From positions 1,426,001-1,490,000 of the forward strand of contig NZ_CP042435.1 of the NCBI RefSeq assembly GCF_007971225.1: 64,000 nt of DNA. The letters run 5' to 3'. This document shows, one piece after another, positions 45,082 to 51,821 of the stretch. Position 1 is the first letter of the stretch, and the number at the start of each line of letters is the position of its first letter. A program made the translations under genes and the position numbers. This DNA is from Panacibacter ginsenosidivorans (lineage in GTDB: Bacteria; Bacteroidota; Bacteroidia; Chitinophagales; Chitinophagaceae). The notes beneath the pieces were generated by a model, which saw only the letters and a list, made by a program, of their open reading frames with translations, was not told the DNA's origin and made no database searches.

Positions 45082-45387
45082 TTATTTTTTATCACCATGC
45101 TTTTTTGATGGATGCTTCTTGCCATGATGTACAGCAATTATTTCGACAGTATTGCCATTGATCCTGTAAACAACAAGATAAGGAAAGCGATGAATAAGGA
45201 AATCTCTTAGTTCTTTTCGTTCATCAATAAAACTGTAGTGTTCGGGATTGTTGGATATTTTCTGGTAAGCTGTTTCAAGTTCTTTTAAAAGCTCTTCACC
45301 GAGACCGATGCGTTGTTCTTCATACCAGGTGTAGGCTTCGTATTCGTCGTTGTGCGCAAAAGGAGTAATTACAATTGTATGCGCCAT
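45082..45387 (-). CDS. ParE/RelE-type toxin
   Basis: The 101-residue protein has the ParE/RelE pattern: VITPFAHNDEYEAYTWYEEQR, LGEELLKELETAYQKI, NPEHYSF, RKELRDFLIHRFPYLVVYRI and a final IIAVHHGKKHP. ParE toxins poison gyrase and RelE toxins cut mRNA on the ribosome; the sequence does not decide between them. The start codon lies one base after the antitoxin stop codon, so the pair is translationally coupled. Confidence 0.85.
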   Translation of the reverse strand: MAHTIVITPFAHNDEYEAYTWYEEQRIGLGEELLKELETAYQKISNNPEHYSFIDERKELRDFLIHRFPYLVVYRINGNTVEIIAVHHGKKHPSKKHGDKK

Positions 45388-45388
45388 A

Positions 45389-45616
45389 TTATTTTTGTTT
45401 GTTACGGATCATAGCATGAGATTCTTCAACAGAATATCCTTTGCTTCCATCTGTTTCAAACATGGTGATGCGTTCGTAAAATGAATCGAAATCTTCTTTC
45501 GTATACTTGTTTTCAACAGAAGAAGATTCCAATACCTGCAACACAGCATCGAGTTGTGTATCACTGGCTTTATCAATCAGTTTATGAATTTGATCGCGTA
45601 TTTCGGAATTAACCAT
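45389..45616 (-). CDS. Antitoxin partner of the ParE/RelE toxin
   Basis: The start at 45616 (MVNSEIRDQIHKLIDKASD) is favoured because upstream in-frame residues look non-coding. The 75-residue acidic protein has a helical N-terminus and a disordered-looking C-terminus (EESHAMIRNKQK), as in antitoxins that wrap RelE/ParE toxins. No ribbon-helix-helix motif is obvious; it resembles addiction-module components of unknown fold. Confidence 0.75.
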   Translation of the reverse strand: MVNSEIRDQIHKLIDKASDTQLDAVLQVLESSSVENKYTKEDFDSFYERITMFETDGSKGYSVEESHAMIRNKQK

Positions 45617-45782
45617 ACAATGAATTTTAGAAAATAGTATTCTACAAATGCAATTTACAAAAAAAACTAAACCCAAAGGAGGCTGCTATGCGTGTACTAT
45701 CATACCGGTCAATCAAAAGATATTGACCTGAGTTCAAAACCAAGTTAGAGAAAGTGTTTCGTTGTGCATCACTGTTCCGAAC

Positions 45783-45802
45783 GTACAAGTGAGTGACACA
45801 AC
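45783..45802 (-). repeat. GTAC element copy 25 (reverse, GTGAGTGACACAAC subfamily)
   Basis: Exact subfamily-B core upstream of rtcB, followed by GGTGATGCCATGAAA and GCTGGCATCA. Confidence 0.92.
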
Positions 45803-45861
45803 AGGTGATGCCATGAAATACTATCGCTGGCATCATAAAAATTAATAAACAAAAATTTACT

Positions 45862-45881
45862 CCCCTTTAGGGGATGGGGGC
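45862..45881 (+). repeat. CCCCTTTAGGGG palindrome before the rtcB start codon
   Basis: CCCCTTTAGGGGATGGGGGC, identical to the copy at 41753-41772. The rtcB ATG is six bases further on. Confidence 0.85.
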
Positions 45882-45886
45882 ATAAT

Positions 45887-47350
45887 ATGGGAAAGTTAAA
45901 AATAACAGCCAAAGAATTGCGTGCAATCGGCTATCCCGAAAGCCCGGTGATTCCTGTGGCGATGAATGTGATGGAAAAAAATTATAAACATCACACAAAG
46001 GAGGAAGCGATGGAGATTTTAAAAGCAGTGCTTGCTGCGCCGGTGGAATATGCCAACGATGCAATGTTGGCGCTGATTGCAGAAAAATTACTGCCTAAAG
46101 CCCTCTCCTTTGGAGAGGGTTTGGGTGAGGTCTCTTTGAACAAAGAAGGCGTCCATTTCAACATATTTGGTGCAGATCATATTGAACAAGGTGCATTGCA
46201 TCAAATGTATGCAGCAGCAAAATTACCGGTAGCAGTTGCCGGTGCATTAATGCCCGATGCCCATCACGGTTATGGTTTGCCGATAGGCGGTGTACTGGCA
46301 ACAGAAAATGCGGTGATACCGTACGGCGTTGGTGTTGACATTGGCTGCCGTATGTGCCTGAGCATTTTTGATATCGATACAAAAGACCTTACGCAACGTG
46401 AAGCATTCTTTGTGCGTGAGCTCGGCGAAGCAACTTTGTTTGGCAGCGGTGCACAGTTTCAGCAATCGCCGGATCATGAAGTGATGGACAACAAATTATT
46501 TTTTGAAATGCCATTATTGAAAGGTTTGCATACACGTGCATGGAAACAGTTGGGATCATCAGGAAGTGGTAATCACTTTGCAGAGTTTGGCATTATTGAA
46601 ATTGATGAAACAGATGCTGTGTTGAATGTGCCTGCAGGAAAATATGTTGGCTTTGTAACGCATAGCGGTTCACGTGCATTGGGTGCAAACATTGCCAATC
46701 ATTACACACGACTGGCAATCAGCAAACGACGTTTGCCGCAGGAAGCAAAACATCTTGCATGGCTTACGATGGATGAAGCGGAAGGCATGGAATACTGGCT
46801 GGCTATGAATTTGGCGGGTGATTATGCAAGCGCTTGTCACCACGTGATACATGAAAAGATTGCAAAGCAGTTGGGTCGCAAGCCAATGAAGATGGTGGAG
46901 AACCATCACAACTTTGCATGGAAAGAAATCCATGATGGCAAGAAAGTAATCGTGCATCGCAAAGGTGCCACGCCTGCGGGTAAAGATGTGCTGGGTATTA
47001 TTCCCGGCAGTATGACGGCACCTGGCTTTATTGTAAAAGGCAAAGGTTCAGCGGCGAGCATCAACTCCGCATCGCATGGTGCCGGCAGAAAGATGAGTCG
47101 TACACAAGCCATGGCAAACATTACGCACAATGCATTGAAAGAAGAACTCGCCAAACACAATGTAAAATTGCTCGGCGGCGGTTTGGATGAAGCGCCTTTT
47201 GCATACAAGGATATTGAAGTCGTAATGCAATCGCAGAAAGCATTGGTTGATGTGGTGGGCAAGTTCACGCCAAAGATTGTAAAGATGTGTGGTGCGGAAA
47301 CCAATAGAACAAGAAAGGCGGGTAAGAGAGATGCGGTGGAAGGAGAATAA
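45887..47350 (+). CDS. rtcB: RtcB RNA ligase
   Basis: The 487-residue protein joins RNA 2',3'-cyclic phosphate or 3'-phosphate ends to 5'-OH ends with GTP and Mn2+. Seen motifs: ALMPDAHHGYGLPIGGVLA, GVDIGCRM with the metal-binding Cys near residue 155, GSSGSGNHFAEFG, FVTHSGSRALG, ENHHNFAW and SHGAGRKMSR with the catalytic His near 396. Residues about 72-83 (ALSFGEGLGEVS) are encoded by a dispersed palindromic repeat inserted in frame. In bacteria RtcB repairs cleaved tRNA or rRNA. KptA and a DUF4062-TPR gene follow; eight tRNA genes lie 4 kb upstream. Its start codon sits behind a strong palindrome. Confidence 0.95.
   Translation: MGKLKITAKELRAIGYPESPVIPVAMNVMEKNYKHHTKEEAMEILKAVLAAPVEYANDAMLALIAEKLLPKALSFGEGLGEVSLNKEGVHFNIFGADHIEQGALHQMYAAAKLPVAVAGALMPDAHHGYGLPIGGVLATENAVIPYGVGVDIGCRMCLSIFDIDTKDLTQREAFFVRELGEATLFGSGAQFQQSPDHEVMDNKLFFEMPLLKGLHTRAWKQLGSSGSGNHFAEFGIIEIDETDAVLNVPAGKYVGFVTHSGSRALGANIANHYTRLAISKRRLPQEAKHLAWLTMDEAEGMEYWLAMNLAGDYASACHHVIHEKIAKQLGRKPMKMVENHHNFAWKEIHDGKKVIVHRKGATPAGKDVLGIIPGSMTAPGFIVKGKGSAASINSASHGAGRKMSRTQAMANITHNALKEELAKHNVKLLGGGLDEAPFAYKDIEVVMQSQKALVDVVGKFTPKIVKMCGAETNRTRKAGKRDAVEGE
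46101..46135 (+). repeat. Palindromic repeat inserted in frame inside rtcB
   Basis: CCCTCTCCTTTGGAGAGGG (46101-46119) is a perfect 8-bp inverted repeat around TTT, followed by TTTGGGTGAGGTCTC. It adds about 12 residues (ALSFGEGLGEVS) between the N-terminal helix region and VHFNIFGADHIEQG without shifting the frame. Confidence 0.75.
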
Positions 47351-47440
47351 TTGTCTGAACCGGGATTTGTTGGATGATAAGAATTACAGGATGATTTTAA
47401 AATCGTGCTAATCCTTTAATCTTATAAATATTGGTTCAGC
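47350..47440. repeat. MITE-like inverted repeat, copy C
   Basis: ATTGTCTGAACCGGGATTTG at the left, TTGGTTCAGC at the right. The left end overlaps the last base of rtcB. Confidence 0.8.
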
Positions 47441-47479
47441 CTTTTTATGTACTTAGCTGTAGTGGTACTATTGAGCATA

Positions 47480-47499
47480 GTTGCGTCGCACACTGGAGC
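47480..47499 (+). repeat. GTAC element copy 26 (forward, altered GTAC end)
   Basis: GTTGCGTCGCACACTGGAGC. It lies after rtcB and 12 bases before the stop codon of the convergent DUF4062-TPR gene. Confidence 0.82.
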
Positions 47500-47510
47500 G
47501 GTTGGATTAT

Positions 47511-49397
47511 CTATATAGCTTGTTTTACAAGTCGAATATTTTTCTCCGCATTTTGAATATCCTGGTGATTTGAAGGCAAAAACTTTTTAAAAATCTCAAG
47601 ACTTTTCTGGTAACAATCAATGGCTTTATTATAAATATCTTTATTATAATAAGCAACACCTAGGTTATTATAATCAATCGCGATGTCTGGGTGGTCATCT
47701 CCATAATATTCAGTATCTATTTCCAAAGCTTTTTTATGATACTCGATTGCTTTATCATAATCTCCTTTGTTACTATATGCCAAGCCAAGATTATTATAAC
47801 GGGTTGCAATTTTTTGATGCATTTCGCCATGATATTTTCGATCGATCTTTAAAGCCTTTTTATGATACTCGATTGCCTTATCATAATCTCCAATACTGTT
47901 GTACGCCGATCCAAGGTTATTATAATCAATGGCAATTTCCGGAGAATCATCGTCATAAAATTTCAAATTTATTTCTAAAGCCTTTTTATGATACTCGATT
48001 GATTTTTTATACGCCCCAATGTTATGATAAGCTGAACCTATATTATTATAATCTGTAGCAATATCTGTTGATTCTTCACCATAAAGTTTTAAATTAATTT
48101 TCGAGGATTTCTCATAATATTGAATAGCCCTTTCATATTCTCCCTTACCATTAAAAGCTAACCCAAGATTATTATACCCATTAGCTATTTCCTCTGAATT
48201 TTCGTCATAGTTAGCCTGATTGATTTTTAAAGCCTTTTCATGATATTGAATTGCTTTCTTATACTCGGCTTTACAGTAGTAAGCAAGACCTATATTACTA
48301 TAATAAATTGCAACATCAGGATGCTTGTCGTCATGATACTCAAGTGCAATATCCAAAGCCTTCTTATAATATTTAATAGCCTTTTCGAATAGCCCTAAAT
48401 CGTATGCAATAATTCCTGCCTCATTTTGGTAATCGCTATTATCAGGGTTTACCTTTATAGATAACTCGTAATAATCCAACGCTTCTGTATATTGCAATTG
48501 AAGCTTCTTAATTTTTGCTAGTTCATAAAATGTAGAAGCAGTGTCATTAATTCTTTCTTTAGCACTTTGTTTTAAATAACTTTCTGCTTCTTCATAGTTT
48601 CCTCTTTCAACCTCTTCAAGCGCTTTAGCTTTTAGCTTATCATTTACTTTTTGAGATCCTAATTGCAATTCTAATTTTTGTTTATACTGTGCCAATTGAT
48701 TTATTATTTCCTGGCTTTGATACAATTCAGTTCTTATACTTTCTTTTTCTTGTGTTAATTTCTCTATTTGTAATTGTATTTGCCGGTCATTAGACTTGTT
48801 GTTTCCAGCTCTCAACTCTTTTATTTCATTATCTTTTTCTCCAAGCATTCTTATTAATTCAAGATTCGACTGTGAAAGCGTACTTACAGTTTCGTCAGTT
48901 CTTTTTACATAAGTTATATGATAGGCTTCAGAGAAAAAAAGATTCAGGTTATCTGATATTAATAATTCAAAATCTATAAGATTTTTATATTCTTTATAAA
49001 GTACAGTATCTGTTAAGCTTTCTTTGAATTCTAAAACTTCGCTAAAAGATTGCAACGTTTCCCGTTTTGGTGTAAAGCCATCCTTAAAATATGCAAATAT
49101 TTTTTTATTCAGATTCGTAGCGATTTCGAACTCCTCTCTTGTATACTTTCCAATCCGAGAATAAAATAAAAAGATTACCAATTGACATTCTTCTAGTGTT
49201 TTATTTATACCAGCTTGAATATTTTCGTATCCAGGAAAATTACCTTGAACTATATCATACTCCCATTCAACAGGCTCAAGGTCGAGATGCTTATGATTTT
49301 TTCGGATTTTATTAATAATCAAAATACATTTCTCTCTTTCTTCTTTTAATTCAGCTGAAGAAGCAATAAATATCTTTATGTTGGTTTTTTGAGACAC
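47511..49397 (-). CDS. DUF4062 - coiled coil - TPR protein (candidate defence or signalling sensor)
   Basis: The 628-residue cytoplasmic protein has an N-terminal DUF4062 domain (about 5-130: IKIFIASSAELKEEREKC, ILIINKIRKNH, LVIFLFYSRIG, TREEFEIA), which has a TIR/SEFIR-like fold by family knowledge. A charged coiled coil follows (about 170-265, Gln/Glu/Lys-rich). Residues about 330-628 contain seven 42-residue TPR units of kinesin-light-chain type (AIEYHKKALEI...DYNNLGSAYNSIGDYDK), very similar to each other. DUF4062-TPR proteins resemble NLR-like sensors in bacterial conflict systems. It is divergent from kptA with only 47 bases between, so the two may share control. Its DNA looks AT-richer than its neighbours. 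Confidence 0.85.
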   Translation of the reverse strand: MSQKTNIKIFIASSAELKEEREKCILIINKIRKNHKHLDLEPVEWEYDIVQGNFPGYENIQAGINKTLEECQLVIFLFYSRIGKYTREEFEIATNLNKKIFAYFKDGFTPKRETLQSFSEVLEFKESLTDTVLYKEYKNLIDFELLISDNLNLFFSEAYHITYVKRTDETVSTLSQSNLELIRMLGEKDNEIKELRAGNNKSNDRQIQLQIEKLTQEKESIRTELYQSQEIINQLAQYKQKLELQLGSQKVNDKLKAKALEEVERGNYEEAESYLKQSAKERINDTASTFYELAKIKKLQLQYTEALDYYELSIKVNPDNSDYQNEAGIIAYDLGLFEKAIKYYKKALDIALEYHDDKHPDVAIYYSNIGLAYYCKAEYKKAIQYHEKALKINQANYDENSEEIANGYNNLGLAFNGKGEYERAIQYYEKSSKINLKLYGEESTDIATDYNNIGSAYHNIGAYKKSIEYHKKALEINLKFYDDDSPEIAIDYNNLGSAYNSIGDYDKAIEYHKKALKIDRKYHGEMHQKIATRYNNLGLAYSNKGDYDKAIEYHKKALEIDTEYYGDDHPDIAIDYNNLGVAYYNKDIYNKAIDCYQKSLEIFKKFLPSNHQDIQNAEKNIRLVKQAI

Positions 49398-49444
49398 AAG
49401 TTTTGTTTACTTTAAAAATATAAAAAACTTTTATTCAAAAATCA

Positions 49445-49990
49445 ATGCTCTCTGAAAAAGAAAATACAAAACTAAGTAAACTCCTCTCTTACATTCTTCG
49501 CCACAAACCAGAAGAATATGGAATTGAATTAGGTGAAAACGGCTACACAAATGTTGATGAACTCATCACCAAGCTAAATGCACACAACGAAAACATCAGC
49601 TTCGAAATATTGCAACACATTGTAGATACCAACAACAAAAAGCGTTTTGCATTTAATGAAGATCTAACCAAAATAAGAGCAAGCCAGGGTCATTCAGTTG
49701 ATGTAGAACTGGGTTATACAGAACAACAACCGCCGGAGATTTTATACCACGGAACAGTAGAAAAATTTCTTATAGCCATTATGAAAGATGGCTTGCAAAA
49801 AATGAAACGTCATCATGTGCATTTAAGCGCAGATAAAACAATCGCAACAAAAGTTGCAGAACGCAGAGGCAAACCAATTATATTAGAAATAAAAGCTGCT
49901 GAAATGTTTGCTGCAGGTTATACATTTTATCATTCAGATAATGGCGTTTGGTTAACAGACCATGTGCCTGTTGAGTTTATTGAGTCGTGA
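49445..49990 (+). CDS. kptA: KptA/Tpt1 RNA 2'-phosphotransferase
   Basis: The 181-residue protein has all Tpt1/KptA signatures: LSKLLSYILRHKPEEYGIELGENGY (winged-helix N-lobe), RFAFNEDLTKIRASQGHS, LYHGT, HHVHLSADKTIATKVAERRGKP and NGVWLTDHVPVEFI. The enzyme uses NAD+ to remove an internal RNA 2'-phosphate (making ADP-ribose 1'',2''-cyclic phosphate); some members ADP-ribosylate RNA or DNA 5'-phosphate ends. Bacterial substrates are uncertain since RtcB sealing leaves no 2'-phosphate. It lies beside a DUF4062-TPR gene and 2.1 kb from rtcB. Confidence 0.95.
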   Translation: MLSEKENTKLSKLLSYILRHKPEEYGIELGENGYTNVDELITKLNAHNENISFEILQHIVDTNNKKRFAFNEDLTKIRASQGHSVDVELGYTEQQPPEILYHGTVEKFLIAIMKDGLQKMKRHHVHLSADKTIATKVAERRGKPIILEIKAAEMFAAGYTFYHSDNGVWLTDHVPVEFIES

Positions 49991-50008
49991 TAAACTGCTG
50001 TATAAAAA

Positions 50009-50323
50009 TTATTCTTCGTCCTGAATCATTCCGGCAAGCACATTATTAATAAATGGCACAAAACCTTCCGGTCCCGTTGCATAATCTTTCATATGAATAG
50101 TCACCGTATCACTTGTACTAAAAATATAGCGAACGATATCAAGTCGTTTTTCAAGCTCAATACCTGCGCCCATGATAACTGTATCAATTACTTTATTATG
50201 TTTAAAAACTTCCTGTACAGTTGCTATATCATGCGCAACAAAATAATGTACATCTTTCTTTACCAGTTTTTCAGGAGATGGAATGTTTACAAGTAATTTT
50301 CCTATTAGCAAAATGTTCTTCAT
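50009..50323 (-). CDS. Small hypothetical protein, convergent with kptA
   Basis: The 104-residue protein begins MKNILLIGKLLVNIPSPEKL with alternating strands and helices (VHYFVAHDIATVQEVF, VIDTVIMGAGIELEKRLDIV, TVTIHMKDY). It resembles a small Rossmann-like or receiver-type fold, but no catalytic motif is obvious. Its stop lies 18 bases after the kptA stop. Family not recognised. Confidence 0.7.
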   Translation of the reverse strand: MKNILLIGKLLVNIPSPEKLVKKDVHYFVAHDIATVQEVFKHNKVIDTVIMGAGIELEKRLDIVRYIFSTSDTVTIHMKDYATGPEGFVPFINNVLAGMIQDEE

Positions 50324-50407
50324 AAATTATAGTTGGTTGATGACGTCATTTAAAGGTCTTTATAAAGTTAGAGCCAAAATACAAATATGCTGCTTAAAGA
50401 TTCCCAG

Positions 50408-50427
50408 GCACAAGTGCGCGACGCAAC
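50408..50427 (-). repeat. GTAC element copy 27 (reverse)
   Basis: GCACAAGTGCGCGACGCAAC, two changes. It lies at the 3' side of the EcsC gene. Confidence 0.85.
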
Positions 50428-50467
50428 GAAGAATAATTGAAATGCAAAAGTTGGGTAAATAAAATGG

Positions 50468-51181
50468 TTATAACAATCGCATTCTGTAAGCATTCATAGC
50501 TGTTTTGCCGAGCTTTTTTATAAGCCTGTAATTAACCACAATACCAACAGGTGCACCTATTATGGGAATTAACTGCGCCATCTTTGCAAGGTCAATATAA
50601 TCGCGGTATTCCTGCTGAAATGTACGCCAGTCATATTGATTAATATCATCCGGTAATTGTTGCGCATGTTCTTTCCAGTTCTCCATTTTTAAATACACAT
50701 TGCGTCTTTCTTCCTGGCTGCTGAACGCAAGTTGCATAATGTATAAAATAAATATGCGCTCTTTATAATCTTTGGTATCAAAGCCGTAAAGGGCGGCAAT
50801 ATCAAACAACAATTTCAATTTGATGCCAACCAGCAAAGGAAAATCTGCAAGCCCAAGCAGGATGCCGCCGGCACCAGTTATGCCACCTTCTGCAGCCGCG
50901 GTAGTTCTGTACATCTTTATGCGTTCCAGCACAGCTTTTTCTTTTATTTCCAGGCTATCTTCTGTGTTAGGTTTTGAAGTTGTAATGCCGGCTCCAAACA
51001 AAACTACCCTTACCATTTGTTTAATGGCAACAGTAATAGCTTTATGCACTTTTTCGGGAAGCAGGCTGTTCATTTTTGTTTGCAGTTTTTTAGCCAGCCT
51101 GTTTGTAAAAGACGGCTTACGCTGCATTTCCTTTTGCCAGCTTTTTAATTCTTGCAATGGATGTATATTATAGGTTTGCAT
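50468..51181 (-). CDS. EcsC family protein
   Basis: The 237-residue protein matches the EcsC family: basic helical N-terminus, AAAEGGITGAGGILLGLADFPLLVGIKLKLLFDIAALYG (amphipathic membrane segment), LYIMQLAFSSQEERR and a C-terminal LIPIIGAPVGIVVNYRLIKKLGKTAMNAYR. The family is named after the third gene of the Bacillus ecs locus. Its biochemical role is unknown; it is peripheral or membrane-inserted. No ecsA or ecsB homologue is adjacent. Confidence 0.9.
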   Translation of the reverse strand: MQTYNIHPLQELKSWQKEMQRKPSFTNRLAKKLQTKMNSLLPEKVHKAITVAIKQMVRVVLFGAGITTSKPNTEDSLEIKEKAVLERIKMYRTTAAAEGGITGAGGILLGLADFPLLVGIKLKLLFDIAALYGFDTKDYKERIFILYIMQLAFSSQEERRNVYLKMENWKEHAQQLPDDINQYDWRTFQQEYRDYIDLAKMAQLIPIIGAPVGIVVNYRLIKKLGKTAMNAYRMRLL

Positions 51182-51274
51182 TAGTGTGAAATTAATCTAA
51201 AAAAAATGCCAAACATGGCTTGCCTGTATGTATGCCTATTTATGTACTTAGCTGCATTGCTACTATTAAGTATC

Positions 51275-51294
51275 GTTGTGTCACTCACTTGTAC
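51275..51294 (+). repeat. GTAC element copy 28 (forward, GTGAGTGACACAAC subfamily)
   Basis: Exact GTTGTGTCACTCACTTGTAC, upstream of the EcsC gene. Together with copy 29 (other subfamily) it makes an imperfect inverted pair with a 24-base spacer. Confidence 0.92.
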
Positions 51295-51318
51295 ACTTTG
51301 TTCAATATTGAGCTGAAC

Positions 51319-51338
51319 GTACAAGAGTGCGACGCAAC
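51319..51338 (-). repeat. GTAC element copy 29 (reverse)
   Basis: Exact GTACAAGAGTGCGACGCAAC. Confidence 0.92.
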
Positions 51339-51376
51339 AACCGATGCCAAAAGTTTCTGCAATTGGGTACATAAAA

Positions 51377-51422
51377 AAATCACTTATCTATTCCCGTGAT
51401 GCCTGAGAACGATAAGTGATTT
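51377..51422 (-). terminator. Terminator for the minus-strand gene at 51529
   Basis: AAATCACTTATC and GATAAGTGATTT form a perfect 12-bp stem with a long loop. A run of A on the plus strand gives the T-run on the minus strand. Confidence 0.82.
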
Positions 51423-51528
51423 ATATATGAAGTACGAGAATTGTAACTCACCGGTTTTACGTTACCCCCTGAATGGTGCACGTATAAACAGGATACTGCT
51501 GCAAATTGAACCAGTTTGAAAGACTTAC

Positions 51529-51804
51529 TTATCCAATTCGTGGAGTAAAGTTAACTTCTATAAATGCGTTTACATCTGTAAACTCCTGGCCCTTTTCCCG
51601 GAGTTTTTTAATTGCGTCTCTTAAAGAATTCTGCAATTGAATGATACGCTTTTCTGAATGCTTAATATCTTCCTCTGAAAGGTGTACCGTTCTTATTTTT
51701 TCTTCATGAAAAGCTATTTTTACTTTTACTACCGCAGTAAGCAGGTTCTCCGCATCTTGCAAATTAAAACGTCCGCTGATTAATTGTATTTCCATTTTTT
51801 GCAT
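51529..51804 (-). CDS. Small hypothetical helical protein, downstream of IDH
   Basis: The 91-residue protein (MQKMEIQLISGRFNLQDAEN) is rich in charged helix (AFHEEKIRTVHLSEEDIKHS, LQNSLRDAIKKLREKG). It follows the isocitrate dehydrogenase stop by 17 bases on the same strand, so it is in the same operon. Family not recognised. Confidence 0.65.
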   Translation of the reverse strand: MQKMEIQLISGRFNLQDAENLLTAVVKVKIAFHEEKIRTVHLSEEDIKHSEKRIIQLQNSLRDAIKKLREKGQEFTDVNAFIEVNFTPRIG

Positions 51805-51821
51805 TATTAATTGATAAGAAT

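Larger units (their letters stand above)
51182..51528. other. Intergenic stretch of 347 bases
   Basis: It carries GTAC elements 28 and 29 as a close inverted pair and the terminator at 51377-51422. Elements 29 plus terminator resemble those at 54380-54484. Confidence 0.6.

Noticed and set aside
47747-48058. Plus-strand 103-residue ORF with repeated YHNLQCC-like units
   Set aside because: It is the antisense reflection of the TPR repeats of the DUF4062-TPR gene.
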